From the NCBI GenBank assembly GCA_902167325.1, contig LR632930.1:5580001-5644000 (forward strand): 64,000 nucleotides of DNA, written 5' to 3'. The position numbers and the translations under genes were made by a program. This document shows positions 53,476 through 62,857 of the stretch, in pieces (position 1 is the first letter of the stretch; the number at the start of each line of letters is the position of its first letter). The notes beneath the pieces were generated by a model that was not told the DNA's origin, ran no database searches, and saw only the letters and a program-made list of their open reading frames with translations. Origin of the DNA: Chitinophaga pinensis. Lineage in GTDB: Bacteria > Bacteroidota > Bacteroidia > Chitinophagales > Chitinophagaceae.

Positions 53476-53515
53476 CAAAAAAGCCTGACTGCTATGCAAT
53501 CAGGCTTCTTTTTTC
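53476..53515. terminator. Terminator of tRNA-Gly
   Basis: AAGCCTGA (53481-53488) and TCAGGCTT (53500-53507) form a stem with T-runs on both strands, so it can act in both directions. Confidence 0.8.
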
Positions 53516-53517
53516 TG

Positions 53518-53590
<73 letters not shown>

Positions 53591-53786
53591 TTGTCCGTTT
53601 TGGGATTGCAAAAATAGGAAACTGTTTTAATTCAGCAAATTATATTCTCATAAAATTGAAAAAAAAGTTTCGCCTGTAAAGATACTTTCCCCGTAAGCCA
53701 CGCCCATACTACAAATGCGCACTTACCGTTATTAAAGAAATTACTTTATCATTGTACAATTATTGCCAGCGAGACCATTTCCGCAT

Positions 53787-54995
53787 ATGAATAAATTCAC
53801 CCTGGCCGCCTGCTCCATCGCCCTGTTTTGTGCCTGTAACAACAGTCCGAAGCCGGAAAAGGCGCCTGAACAACCTACTGAGACCATATCCCGGCCCGAT
53901 AATTTCGCCGAAGACCTTACTTTCCTCCGCGAATTCGCAAAGCCGGCCGTATTGAAAGACAGTACCAGCAAATCCGCCATCGCCATCATTCCCGAATGGC
54001 AGGGCCGCGTCATCACCTCTTCTGTAGAAGAAAACGGCCGCAGCTTCGGGTGGCTCAATTATGCTACCATCGAAAACGGGAAGATCGATGAATTCAGTAC
54101 CTATGGCGGGGAAGACCGCTTCCTCACCGGCCCGGAAATCGCTCCCGCCACCGATACAGCCATTTCCCCAAACAGCGACAGCCTCATTCAACACACCGCA
54201 TTACCCGCAATAACCGCAGTAAAGCCACTGCAGCAGGTAACTTCCGCTAAAGGGGTCACGGTGTTCGAAGGCCCTATCGACCTGCAAAGCAAAAGCGGCC
54301 ATACTTTACACAATTCCATCACCCGCACCATCTCCCTCCTCTCCCGCCGCGATCTCCACAATTACCTCGGGGCAGATATTCACCGGAGCATGCGTGCCGT
54401 AGGTTTTCATTCCGACAATATCCTCATCAATACCGGCGACCATCACTGGGATACGGCTTATGGTACCACATCCATCCGTATCCGCGGCTCATTCCCCGTT
54501 ACGCAGTCATCCATCGCCATCATCCCCCTCCGCCCCGGCGGCACGGTGGAAAGCAGCGCAGCCCCGCCTAAAGAGCGCCTGCTCATTAAAAACAATATGG
54601 CATTTTTCAGGGCAGATGGGAACCTCACCGCAGAGATCGGCGTGAAACAGTTTTCGGCATTAAACTTCATGGGACTATATGACCCGGAGCGGGAAGTACT
54701 CACCATCGTGCAGTTTACGTTACCGCGCAACCCGCAGTTTTACCTCGGTGAAACCATGGAAGACAACCGCGCGGAAGTACTCACCATCCGCAACAACGGG
54801 CCTGAAAACCCTTATGCCCGTGGCCGTTTCCTCGAAGTGCAAAGCGCTTCGCCTGCTGCCCTGTTAAAACCCAATGGCAGGTTGCAGCACTTCCACCGCA
54901 CCATCCATTTGCAGGGCAGCGAAAAGCACCTCAGTGAAATCACGAAGAAATTATTCGGGGTTACCGTAAAAGAATTGAAAGCTACGCTGCCGTAA
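53787..54995 (+). CDS. DUF6786-like lipoprotein
   Basis: The ATG at 53787 gives 402 residues with a lipobox LFCAC (C17). The mature protein is beta-rich, with VLKDSTSKSAIAIIPEWQGR, GRSFGWLNYATI and the motif YGGEDRFLTGPE. These fit my recollection of DUF6786 proteins, which resemble aldose-epimerase-like beta-sandwiches. The function is unknown. A carbohydrate-related role is possible. Its stop is immediately followed by the stop of the convergent yigZ-like gene. Confidence 0.8.
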   Translation: MNKFTLAACSIALFCACNNSPKPEKAPEQPTETISRPDNFAEDLTFLREFAKPAVLKDSTSKSAIAIIPEWQGRVITSSVEENGRSFGWLNYATIENGKIDEFSTYGGEDRFLTGPEIAPATDTAISPNSDSLIQHTALPAITAVKPLQQVTSAKGVTVFEGPIDLQSKSGHTLHNSITRTISLLSRRDLHNYLGADIHRSMRAVGFHSDNILINTGDHHWDTAYGTTSIRIRGSFPVTQSSIAIIPLRPGGTVESSAAPPKERLLIKNNMAFFRADGNLTAEIGVKQFSALNFMGLYDPEREVLTIVQFTLPRNPQFYLGETMEDNRAEVLTIRNNGPENPYARGRFLEVQSASPAALLKPNGRLQHFHRTIHLQGSEKHLSEITKKLFGVTVKELKATLP

Positions 54996-55592
54996 TTATA
55001 GTGCTTTGATCTCCAGATTGTATATATCGCGCAGTCGCAGCAAAGTGAGGTCCAGACTGTCTTTGGGGATACCTATTTCCATACTGCAGAACAACTGGAT
55101 GTCCTGCTTTGCAATTGTACATCCGTTCTGCTTCACTACCATCATCACATCATTGAGGATCGTGTAATCGAATATCAGCTGAAAGCGCGCTTCCACATTC
55201 TTCTGCACCGCGGGGATCAGCTGAAGCACCAGCGCACAGCTCATTTTGTAAGCATTGATAAGGCCCGGCACGCCCAGCAGGGTGCCGCCGAAGTAGCGGA
55301 CCACCACCACCAGCACATCCGTGAGCTGCTTGCTGTCGATCTGCCCGAGAATGGGTTTACCGGCTGAACCTGAAGGCTCACCATCATCTACCGCGCGGAA
55401 CTGCATACCGTCGGTACCCAGTCTGTATGCGTAACAATGATGTGTGGCTTTGGGGTGCTCCTTTTTCACTTCCTGCAAACATTCCTTTACCTGCTCGGCG
55501 CTCTTCACCGGGAAGGCGAATGCGAGGAATTTACTGCCCCTGTCTTTGAATTCTGCTACTGACTTCTTCTCAATCGTATAATAAACGTTCAT
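54996..55592 (-). CDS. YigZ/IMPACT-family protein
   Basis: The 198-residue protein has the UPF0029 N-terminal domain (SKFLAFAFPVKSAEQV, ATHHCYAYR, then DDGEPSGSAGKPIL, VVVVRYFGGTLLG) and a C-terminal DUF1949-type domain. Bacterial YigZ proteins are linked to translation or proline-peptide cleavage, but the molecular role is not settled. The start is only 9 bp from the ribD stop, so they form an operon. Confidence 0.92.
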   Translation of the reverse strand: MNVYYTIEKKSVAEFKDRGSKFLAFAFPVKSAEQVKECLQEVKKEHPKATHHCYAYRLGTDGMQFRAVDDGEPSGSAGKPILGQIDSKQLTDVLVVVVRYFGGTLLGVPGLINAYKMSCALVLQLIPAVQKNVEARFQLIFDYTILNDVMMVVKQNGCTIAKQDIQLFCSMEIGIPKDSLDLTLLRLRDIYNLEIKAL

Positions 55593-55601
55593 TTCCTGTT
55601 T

Positions 55602-56621
55602 TTAAACCGTGTCCGGCACAAATGTGTCTATCCGGTCGCCGGCAATATAAATGCTTTCCTGCATACGCGCGTGTTTAAGTACCGGAGCGGGCAGGCCGCC
55701 TCCCAGTGCTGCTTGTCCGGTGATAACGCGTGCTTCGTCCCAATGTCCGCCGCTGATGAATTGCTGCAAGAGCAGGGCACCTCCTTCCACGATCACGCTT
55801 AGGATATTCCCCAGGTGTAATTGTGCAAGCACCTGTGGTACGAGCGGCTGCTCCCGGTCGATCTCATTCACCGTCAGGACGAGTGTGCGGGCCGATTCGT
55901 CGTACAAATGATGACTTGCCGGCACTTTCCGGTCGAAGTCGAGCATGATGCGCACAGGTGATTTACCCGGCCAGAGGCGCGCGGTAAGGCGTGGGTTATC
56001 TAACAAAGCAGTTTGTGTTCCTACCATAATCCCGGCTTCTTCCGTCCGCCAGCGGTGTACGAGGCGGTCGGCATAAGGATTGGAGATCCGGACGGGCTCC
56101 CGGTCTGGCGGGGCGATGTACCCGTCTGCCGACTGCGCCCATTTGAGGACCACGTAAGGCCGTTGCTGCTCATGGAAAGTGAAGAAGCGCCGGTTAAGTC
56201 TTCGGCATTCTGCTTCCAGTATGCCTACTGTTACCTTAATACCTGCTTCACGGAGCTTTTCGATGCCCTTCCCGGCTACTTTGGAGAAGGCATCCACACA
56301 TCCGATCACCACTTCCGGGATGCGCTGTGCCACCACAAGATCGGCACAGGGCGGTGTTTTACCGTAATGGGCGCAGGGTTCGAGGGAAACATACATCACA
56401 GACCGCGGGATGAGGCCCTGCAGCTCCGGGGGCACACTGTTTACACAGTTAACCTCGGCATGCGGCCCTCCGAAAGCGCGGTGATACCCTTCTCCAATGA
56501 TGATACCCTCATGCACCAGCACAGCACCTACCATGGGATTGGGTGCGGTATGGCCCCCGCCTTTCAGTGCCAGGGCAATGCATCGTTGCATAAAAAATTC
56601 GTGCGGGTGGTGGTTCATCAT
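55602..56621 (-). CDS. ribD: Bifunctional riboflavin deaminase/reductase RibD
   Basis: RibD carries out deamination and side-chain reduction of the pyrimidine intermediate in riboflavin synthesis. The 339-residue sequence has the zinc deaminase motifs GPHAEVN (H54, E56) and PCAHYGKTPPC (C83, C92). A C-terminal NADPH-dependent reductase domain follows, with VVLKWAQSADGYIA, RTEEAGIMVGTQTALLDNPRLTAR and VEGGALLLQQF. It is divergent from prmC. Confidence 0.95.
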   Translation of the reverse strand: MMNHHPHEFFMQRCIALALKGGGHTAPNPMVGAVLVHEGIIIGEGYHRAFGGPHAEVNCVNSVPPELQGLIPRSVMYVSLEPCAHYGKTPPCADLVVAQRIPEVVIGCVDAFSKVAGKGIEKLREAGIKVTVGILEAECRRLNRRFFTFHEQQRPYVVLKWAQSADGYIAPPDREPVRISNPYADRLVHRWRTEEAGIMVGTQTALLDNPRLTARLWPGKSPVRIMLDFDRKVPASHHLYDESARTLVLTVNEIDREQPLVPQVLAQLHLGNILSVIVEGGALLLQQFISGGHWDEARVITGQAALGGGLPAPVLKHARMQESIYIAGDRIDTFVPDTV

Positions 56622-56635
56622 TGCGTCCTAAATGA

Positions 56636-56643
56636 TATGTTTG
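56636..56643 (+). promoter_or_regulatory. -7 promoter box for prmC
   Basis: TATGTTTG matches TAnnTTTG, with the prmC ATG 47 nt downstream. It supports the start at 56691 over longer upstream frames. Confidence 0.5.
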
Positions 56644-56690
56644 CAAAAATATCGTTTCAGCGGCTATTTTCCGCTGTTTTGCCGTATAAC

Positions 56691-57551
56691 ATGACCATCC
56701 AATCTGCATTTGCAAATCTGATCAATGCCATCCGCCCCCTGTACGACAACCGGGAAGCTGCCAATATAGGACATCTTCTTATGGAACACATCACCGGACT
56801 CGGTAAGCTGGACCGTATCGTACACAAGGATATGGACCTTTCCCCTAAACAGGAATTGCAGTATAACGATGCCCTCGAACAATTGCTGGCAGGCAGGCCC
56901 ATCCAGCACATCACCGGAAAAAGCTGGTTTTATGGCATGGAACTGATCGTGAGCGACCAGGTACTGATCCCCCGTCCTGAAACGGAAGAGCTGGTAGAAT
57001 GGGTGCTCCTCGATCATCCGGCCCAGCCCGCCCTCCGCCTGCTGGACATTGGTACCGGCAGTGGATGCATCCCCATCGCCCTTAAAAAACACTGGCAGGC
57101 GGCAGACGTATGGGCTATGGATGTTAGTGCCGGCGCCCTCGCCGTTGCAGGCCGCAATGCGCAGTTGCAACATACACCCGTTAACTTCCTCCAGCAGGAT
57201 GTATTAGCCCCCCAGGCTGCTGCAGTACTCCCCTGCCTCAATATTATCGTCAGTAACCCGCCTTACATCCCCGAAAAAGAAAAGGCAGGCATGCAGCCCA
57301 CCGTTCATGCCTTCGAACCATCCAACGCCCTCTTTGTACCCGACAATGATCCCCTGTTGTTTTACCGCCGCATCGGCCAGCTGGCCCAGGAAAGGCTCGA
57401 GCCTGCCGGGAAACTTTATTTCGAGATCCATGAAGACTATGGACCGGAAGTAAAAACAGAACTGGAAAAACAGGGATTCGCGGATGTGAACCTGAAAAAA
57501 GACATGTTCGGGAAAGACAGGATGGTGCGGGCTACAAAGCGCGGGGCATAA
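56691..57551 (+). CDS. prmC: Peptide chain release factor N5-glutamine methyltransferase PrmC
   Basis: PrmC methylates the GGQ glutamine of release factors. The 286-residue sequence has an N-terminal helical domain with REAANIGHLLMEHITGL and IQHITGKSWFYGME. VLIPRPETEELVEW, the SAM motif DIGTGSGC (119-126) and the catalytic NPPYIP (NPPY at 189-192) follow. The open frame extends far upstream in antisense to ribD, but that part is not native. Confidence 0.95.
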   Translation: MTIQSAFANLINAIRPLYDNREAANIGHLLMEHITGLGKLDRIVHKDMDLSPKQELQYNDALEQLLAGRPIQHITGKSWFYGMELIVSDQVLIPRPETEELVEWVLLDHPAQPALRLLDIGTGSGCIPIALKKHWQAADVWAMDVSAGALAVAGRNAQLQHTPVNFLQQDVLAPQAAAVLPCLNIIVSNPPYIPEKEKAGMQPTVHAFEPSNALFVPDNDPLLFYRRIGQLAQERLEPAGKLYFEIHEDYGPEVKTELEKQGFADVNLKKDMFGKDRMVRATKRGA

Positions 57552-57577
57552 AAAAACTGCACCGTTGCGGTGCAGTT
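57550..57577 (-). terminator. Terminator of the exbB-exbD transcript
   Basis: AACTGCACCG (57555-57564) and CGGTGCAGTT (57568-57577) form a perfect stem. The minus strand continues into seven T residues, so leftward transcription stops here. Confidence 0.88.
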
Positions 57578-57606
57578 CCAGTATTTAAACTATGATTTTC
57601 CGGTAA

Positions 57607-58020
57607 TTATTTCGCTGATGCATTGGTTGGCTTAGCCGTACCCAGCACCGTTTTAGCACCCAGTGCCCTTGCTATTTCCATCACCTCGATGATCTTGCCG
57701 ATAGGCACGGTCTCTTCCGCATTGATAACAATGGTATTGTCTATTTCGCCGGCGGGCAGCTTGGCGGCCAGGGCAGCCTGCAGTTCAGTGAAGTTGACAG
57801 GACTGGTACCTACGAAATACCGTTGTGCTGCATCAATGCTTACTACCACCGTTTGTTTGGCTTTGGTATTGGAAGTAGCCTTTGGCAGCGCCAGTTTAAT
57901 GACGTTGGGATTGGCCAGGGTGGAAACAATCAGGAAAAACAGCAGCAGGATGAACAGGATATCGTTCAGTGCGCCGCTGTGCATTTCCGCATGCCTGTTG
58001 CTTCGTCTCCGCAAATTCAT
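57607..58020 (-). CDS. ExbD/TolR-family biopolymer transport protein
   Basis: The 137-residue protein has a short cytoplasmic N-terminus and one membrane helix (about 19-37, LNDILFILLLFFLIVSTL) containing the essential aspartate that couples proton flow. A periplasmic ExbD fold follows. With ExbB it energises TonB-dependent transporters or the Tol system. It starts 26 bp after the ExbB-like gene. Confidence 0.92.
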   Translation of the reverse strand: MNLRRRSNRHAEMHSGALNDILFILLLFFLIVSTLANPNVIKLALPKATSNTKAKQTVVVSIDAAQRYFVGTSPVNFTELQAALAAKLPAGEIDNTIVINAEETVPIGKIIEVMEIARALGAKTVLGTAKPTNASAK

Positions 58021-58046
58021 GATTGATTCAGTTTCTGATGAAGAAT

Positions 58047-58766
58047 TTATCGTTTAACCGGTTCCATGAGCACGTCGATGAAATCAGCGGATGCCGCTTC
58101 CATCTTGTTCACCACCTTATCGATCTGCGCCTGCAGGTAGCTGTAACCTACATAAGCAACCAGACCGATGATAAGCCCCGTTGCGGAGGTCACCATTTTC
58201 ACGTAGATACCGCCAGCGATGCCGCCCAGCGTCATGTCGGAAGTTTGGGAGATGTTGAAGAACGTCTGGATCATACCTGCGATGGTACCAAGGAATCCGA
58301 ACATGGGGGCGATACCGGCGATGATGGACAGTACCACGAGGTTCTTTTCCATTTTGTAGATCTCCAGTTTGCCTATGTTCTCCATTGATTTCTCGATGCT
58401 GTCGACAGGTTTCCCGATGCGCTGAATGCCTTTATCGATCATGCGGGCAATAGGGCCGGCAGTATTCTTGGAGAGAGAGCGGGCAGCGCTGATATTATCG
58501 GAAGTGATCTGGTCGCGGATCATGGGCATGAAATTGCTTTCGAGCTTAGCCGCGCGGGAGATGGTGATGTATCTTTCCACAAAAACATAAATGGCGATCA
58601 CGGAAAGAACCCCCAGCGGGATCATCAGCGGGCCGCCTTTTACAATCATATCCCACAGCTTCATTTCCTGCGTGGCGGTGGCGGCGTGTTGAGCGGCCGT
58701 TGCCACTGTGTCGGCCTTCGGCAGCAGCAGCGAATCCTGCATTAGCGTTACGAGTCCTAGCAACAT
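58047..58766 (-). CDS. ExbB/TolQ-family proton channel protein
   Basis: The 239-residue protein has three membrane segments (about 45-65, 140-165 and 185-207) and the MotA/TolQ/ExbB motif GIAPMFGFLGTIAGMI. An extra N-terminal hydrophobic stretch (about 1-18), possibly a signal segment, is common in Bacteroidota. It forms the stator with the adjacent ExbD. Confidence 0.92.
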   Translation of the reverse strand: MLLGLVTLMQDSLLLPKADTVATAAQHAATATQEMKLWDMIVKGGPLMIPLGVLSVIAIYVFVERYITISRAAKLESNFMPMIRDQITSDNISAARSLSKNTAGPIARMIDKGIQRIGKPVDSIEKSMENIGKLEIYKMEKNLVVLSIIAGIAPMFGFLGTIAGMIQTFFNISQTSDMTLGGIAGGIYVKMVTSATGLIIGLVAYVGYSYLQAQIDKVVNKMEAASADFIDVLMEPVKR

Positions 58767-58839
58767 GTATTTAATTTATGTTCGTTTTGTATAAACAAGG
58801 GATCAAAGTAATAATAAAAACGCATTCACCGGCAATAAA

Positions 58840-60090
58840 TTATACGGCGCGCTCTTCCCATACACGGACGAGCTGAATGATCACATCAACGGCTTTTTGC
58901 ATATCCTGCACGCTTACATATTCGTGCTTGGAATGCAGTGCCATTTCCCCGGTAAAAATGTTCGGACAGGGCAGGCCCATAAATGAAAGCCGTGAACCAT
59001 CCGTACCCCCGCGGATACTCATCTTTAAAGGCTCCACACCGGCGCGGCGGATAGCTTCTTCCGCATTGGCTGCCACTTCCGGGAACTTCTCCAGTACCTC
59101 TTTCATATTGCGGTACTGCTCCTTCACTTCAAAAACACCGGTAGCACCGGGGTGCTTTGCCACCACGGTTTCCATGATCCTGCGCAGGTAAAACTCATGC
59201 CCTCCCAGCTCAGCGGTGGTAAAGTCGCGGATGATGAATTCTATCTCCGCCTTTTCCGTAATACCATCTATCCGAACGGGATGGATAAAACCCTGACGGT
59301 CTTCCGTAGTTTCCGGGCTGAGGATATCCTTCGGCAGTGAATGCAATATCTCCGCAGCGATCTTGATGGCGCTCACCAGTTTGCCTTTTGCGGCACCCGG
59401 GTGGGCACTTACGCCGTGAATGGTAATCTTTACCCCATCGGCCGAGAACGTCTCATCTTCCAGCGCACCGAGTTCGCCTCCATCGAGGGTATACCCGAAC
59501 TGCGCACCCAGCTTCTGCATATCCACATGCTGCACACCGCGGCCTACTTCTTCGTCGGGCGTGAAGAGGATACGGATCTTGCCATGGGGTACTTCAGGGT
59601 GTTGGATGAGATATTGTGCAGCGTCCATGATTTCTGCCACACCGGCTTTGTTATCTGCCCCCAGCAGGGTTTTACCGCTGGCAGTGATGATATCGTCGCC
59701 AATCTTCCCGGACAGGTACGGATGTTCCTGAACGGAGATGATCTGCGAAGGATCGTCGGGCAGTACAATGTCTTTACCGTCGTACTTGCGGTGCAGGATG
59801 GGCTTCACGTCTTTCCCCGAACAATCGGGCGCCGTGTCCATATGCGCGCAGAGGCAGATGACGGGAACATTCTTATCGGATGTGGCGGGAATGGTGGCAT
59901 AAACATACCCATGCGCATCCAGTTCAGCATCTGTGATGCCGATCTGCTGCAATTCCTGTACCAACAAGCGGCCCAGGTCTTTTTGCTTCTCAGTGGAAGG
60001 GAATGTAGTGCTTTGGGGATCGGATTGGGTATCGATGGTCACGTAGCGGAGAAAGCGGTCTGTGACGGAGTATGCATATTTGTGTTCCAT
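58840..60090 (-). CDS. pepT: Peptidase T
   Basis: PepT is a zinc aminotripeptidase of the M20 family. The 416-residue sequence shows CLCAHMDTAPD, LLGADNKAGVAE, FTPDEEVGRGV and TLDGGELG with the metal and catalytic residues, and FTGEMALHSKHEYVS near the C-terminus with the last histidine ligand. The dimerisation domain lies at about 210-320. Length is normal. Confidence 0.95.
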   Translation of the reverse strand: MEHKYAYSVTDRFLRYVTIDTQSDPQSTTFPSTEKQKDLGRLLVQELQQIGITDAELDAHGYVYATIPATSDKNVPVICLCAHMDTAPDCSGKDVKPILHRKYDGKDIVLPDDPSQIISVQEHPYLSGKIGDDIITASGKTLLGADNKAGVAEIMDAAQYLIQHPEVPHGKIRILFTPDEEVGRGVQHVDMQKLGAQFGYTLDGGELGALEDETFSADGVKITIHGVSAHPGAAKGKLVSAIKIAAEILHSLPKDILSPETTEDRQGFIHPVRIDGITEKAEIEFIIRDFTTAELGGHEFYLRRIMETVVAKHPGATGVFEVKEQYRNMKEVLEKFPEVAANAEEAIRRAGVEPLKMSIRGGTDGSRLSFMGLPCPNIFTGEMALHSKHEYVSVQDMQKAVDVIIQLVRVWEERAV

Positions 60091-60105
60091 ATGGGTATAA
60101 AAAGT

Positions 60106-60139
60106 GAAAGTAAAAAGCAGCGGACCACTTTTTACTTTC
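60106..60139. other. AT-rich 12-bp inverted repeat between pepT and the FKBP gene
   Basis: GAAAGTAAAAAG (60106-60117) and CTTTTTACTTTC (60128-60139) are perfect complements with a 10-nt spacer. It may be a terminator of the FKBP transcript before pepT, although no separate T-run follows on the minus strand. Confidence 0.5.
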
Positions 60140-60165
60140 AGGAATTTTATGAGTAAGAAACCGGA

Positions 60166-60594
60166 TTAAACGATCTCTACCAGTTCAATTTCAAATACGA
60201 GGGGCTGGCCTGCCAGCGGATGGTTAGCATCGAGCTTGATAAACTCTTCGGTGATAGCTACCACTTTCACCGGGAAAACCTGGCCCTGGGGGTTGCTCAT
60301 CTGCAGGTCCATACCAACCTGGGGATTGAGATCAGCAGGGATGTTCTCTTTAGGGAACTCCATGATCAGCTCTTCGCTTTTAGGACCGTAAGCTTCTTCA
60401 ACGGCAATATTCAGCGTTCTCTTGTCACCAGGTTTCATATCGAGCACACCGTTGTCAAAACCCTTGATCACCATGCCGGAGCCTACCTTAAACTCGAGCG
60501 GGTCCCTGCCTTCGGATGAATCAAAGGTTTCGCCATTTTCTAACCGCCCGTGGTAATGCACGCGAACGGTATCGCCGGTCTTAACTTGTTGCAT
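60166..60594 (-). CDS. FKBP-type peptidyl-prolyl isomerase, SlyD-like
   Basis: The 142-residue protein has the FKBP core (VRVHYHGRLENGETFDSS, PLEFKVGSGMVIKGFD) interrupted by an IF-type insert (about 70-120). The core then ends with DANHPLAGQPLVFEIELVEI, as in SlyD. The histidine-rich metal-binding tail of E. coli SlyD is absent. It acts as a folding catalyst and chaperone in the cytoplasm. Confidence 0.93.
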   Translation of the reverse strand: MQQVKTGDTVRVHYHGRLENGETFDSSEGRDPLEFKVGSGMVIKGFDNGVLDMKPGDKRTLNIAVEEAYGPKSEELIMEFPKENIPADLNPQVGMDLQMSNPQGQVFPVKVVAITEEFIKLDANHPLAGQPLVFEIELVEIV

Positions 60595-60693
60595 ATAAAA
60601 TATTTAAAATAAGATAATAGAAGGTGAAGGTACAATTTTTGTTTTTTATTTACGGTTTGCCACCTTATTTTGTTGCACCCAACACAATTTCGC

Positions 60694-61854
60694 ATGCGAT
60701 ATATCCTGAATTTACTGATCATCAGCTGCCTCGCGTTTACCGCCACTGCACAGCAGCCCAATGTACGCACCGGTGCCCAGCGCACGGAAGCTTACCTCCC
60801 CCTCCTGAAAGGAAAAAGGGTAGGCATGCTGGTGAACCAGACCTCCATGATAAGCCCGCAAACCCACCTTGTGGATTCGCTCCTTGCCCTGAAAGTTAAC
60901 ATCACCAAAATATTCAGTCCGGAACACGGCTTCCGCGGAATGGCCGATGCCGGTGAGAAGATCGGCAACAGCCGCGACAGCCGTACCGGTCTGCCCATCG
61001 TATCCCTGTACGGCAAGCACCGCCAGGCCGATGCAGCAGACCTGGCCGATGTGGATATCCTCATCTTCGATGTGCAGGACGCCGGGGTGCGCTTCTACAC
61101 CTACATTTCCACACTGGAAGAGCTGATGGTATCAGCCGCCCGGCATAAGAAATCCCTCATCATCCTGGACCGTCCCAATCCTATCGGGCATTTTATTGAC
61201 GGGCCAATCCTCGACACTGCCTTCCGCTCCTTTGTAGGCATGCAGCCCATCCCTACCGTACATGGTATGACCGTAGGCGAATACGCGCAAATGCTCAACG
61301 GGGAAGGCTGGTTGAAAGAGAAGATCAAATGCCCCATCACCGTCATCACCTGCGAAAACTACGACCACAATACCATGTACCAGCTGCCGGTGCGGCCCTC
61401 GCCCAACCTGCCCAATATGCGGAGCATCTACCTCTACCCATCCACCTGCCTGTTCGAAGGCACGGTATTCAGTCTTGGCCGCGGAACGGATAAACCCTTC
61501 CAGGTGTACGGCCATCCGCTGCTGCCAAAGAACCTGTACTCCTTCACCCCCCGGAGCGTACCCGGCGCTAAATCGCCTGTACTGATGGATTCACTGTGTT
61601 ATGGATACGACCTTACCATCACTGATCCTGTCACAGACCAGATCGATCTGAGCTTCATCCTCAACGCTTATCAGCTTTTCCCGGAAAAAGCGCGCTTCTT
61701 CAATAACTTCTTCGACAAGCTGGCGGGCAGTGCCAAACTGCGGCAGCAGATACAGCAGGGCCTTAGCGAAGCGGCCATCCGCAAAAGCTGGGAGCCCGGT
61801 CTGCAGCGCTTTGCCACCATCCGGAAGAAATACCTGTTGTATAGCGATTTCTAA
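60694..61854 (+). CDS. Secreted NamZ-like (DUF1343) exo-beta-N-acetylmuramidase
   Basis: The ATG at 60694 gives 386 residues with a signal peptide (LNLLIISCLAFTATAQQ). DUF1343 motifs are present: GKRVGMLVNQTS, FSPEHGFRG, LPIVSLYGKHR, DVQDAGVRFYTYISTL, DRPNPIG, VHGMTVGEYA, RPSPNLPNM and YPSTCLFEGT. Characterised members such as NamZ release N-acetylmuramic acid from peptidoglycan fragments. With the GH20 hexosaminidase at 15336 it could take part in cell-wall sugar recovery. Confidence 0.9.
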   Translation: MRYILNLLIISCLAFTATAQQPNVRTGAQRTEAYLPLLKGKRVGMLVNQTSMISPQTHLVDSLLALKVNITKIFSPEHGFRGMADAGEKIGNSRDSRTGLPIVSLYGKHRQADAADLADVDILIFDVQDAGVRFYTYISTLEELMVSAARHKKSLIILDRPNPIGHFIDGPILDTAFRSFVGMQPIPTVHGMTVGEYAQMLNGEGWLKEKIKCPITVITCENYDHNTMYQLPVRPSPNLPNMRSIYLYPSTCLFEGTVFSLGRGTDKPFQVYGHPLLPKNLYSFTPRSVPGAKSPVLMDSLCYGYDLTITDPVTDQIDLSFILNAYQLFPEKARFFNNFFDKLAGSAKLRQQIQQGLSEAAIRKSWEPGLQRFATIRKKYLLYSDF

Positions 61855-61860
61855 ATTGAA

Positions 61861-61868
61861 TACATTTG
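61861..61868 (+). promoter_or_regulatory. -7 promoter box immediately before fmt
   Basis: TACATTTG matches TAnnTTTG and lies only 5 nt upstream of the fmt ATG at 61874. If used, the transcript would be leaderless or almost so. Confidence 0.45.
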
Positions 61869-61873
61869 CATCC

Positions 61874-62791
61874 ATGAGAATCATTTTTATGGGCACGCCC
61901 GACTTCGCCGTTGCCTCTCTCGATGCACTGGTGCAGAACGGATACAATGTGGTAGCCGTGATCACCGCGCCTGATAAGCCGGCCGGCCGCGGGCTGCAGC
62001 TGCAGCAAAGCGCCGTAAAGCAATATGCAGTACAGCACAACATCCCTGTGCTGCAACCCGAAAAACTGAAGCATCCCGCGTTCCTCGACGAACTGCGCGC
62101 CTATAAAGCCGACCTGCAGGTAGTAGTAGCTTTCCGCATGCTGCCCGTAGTAGTGTGGGATATGCCACCCCTCGGCACCATCAATGTACACGCCTCCCTC
62201 CTGCCCCAGTACCGTGGTGCAGCCCCCATCAACTGGGCCATCATCAACGGGGAGCAACGCAGTGGTGTTACCACCTTCAAACTGCAGCACGAAATCGATA
62301 CGGGTAATGTATTGTTCAGCAGTGAAGTCCCCATCCGGCCGGATGAAACCGCGGGAGAACTCCACGATGCACTTATGAAAGCCGGTGCAGCAACACTCCT
62401 CCGTACCGTAGCAGCTTTAAAAGAAGGGAACCTCCATGGCCAGCCGCAACAGGAAATTGAAGCGGGCGAACTGAAGCATGCACCCAAGATCTTTAAAGAT
62501 GATTGCCGCATCAACTGGGAGCAGCCGCTGGAAAAGGTATATAACCTCGTACGCGGGCTAAGTCCATACCCTGCCGCATTCACCATGCTGCAAAACAAAA
62601 CACTGAAAATCTACAAAGCTGAAATGGAGCCTGCCACGCATCACCATGCACCGGGCAGCGTGCATTCCGATAAGAAAACATTCCTCAAATTCGCTGCAGA
62701 CGGCGGCTACCTGAACGTGCTGGAGTTACAGCTGGAAGGGAAGAAGAAGATGGGGACAGAAGAATTTCTGCGGGGTTTCCGTTTCGAATAA
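61874..62791 (+). CDS. fmt: Methionyl-tRNA formyltransferase
   Basis: Fmt formylates initiator methionyl-tRNA. The start at 61874 (MRIIFMGTPDFAVASL) gives 305 residues. Conserved features are ITAPDKPAGRG, the catalytic-region VVAFRMLP and the formyl-donor motif NVHASLLPQYRGAAPI. The C-terminal anticodon-binding domain runs from about residue 205. The frame upstream of this ATG belongs to the NamZ-like gene region and is not part of Fmt. Confidence 0.96.
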   Translation: MRIIFMGTPDFAVASLDALVQNGYNVVAVITAPDKPAGRGLQLQQSAVKQYAVQHNIPVLQPEKLKHPAFLDELRAYKADLQVVVAFRMLPVVVWDMPPLGTINVHASLLPQYRGAAPINWAIINGEQRSGVTTFKLQHEIDTGNVLFSSEVPIRPDETAGELHDALMKAGAATLLRTVAALKEGNLHGQPQQEIEAGELKHAPKIFKDDCRINWEQPLEKVYNLVRGLSPYPAAFTMLQNKTLKIYKAEMEPATHHHAPGSVHSDKKTFLKFAADGGYLNVLELQLEGKKKMGTEEFLRGFRFE

Positions 62792-62807
62792 CCGCAGTAC
62801 TGAAACT

Positions 62808-62840
62808 AAAAGGGGCGCCTGGATACCAGGCGCCCCTTTT
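62808..62840. terminator. Bidirectional terminator between fmt and the LysM gene
   Basis: AAAAGGGGCGCCTGG (62808-62822) and CCAGGCGCCCCTTTT (62826-62840) form a 15-bp perfect stem with T-runs on both strands. Confidence 0.92.
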
Positions 62841-62857
62841 TTATGCAAAGGTTGCGA

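Noticed and set aside
56013..56690. N-terminal extension of PrmC
   Set aside because: It runs antisense through ribD, and the family N-terminus and a promoter box place the start at 56691.
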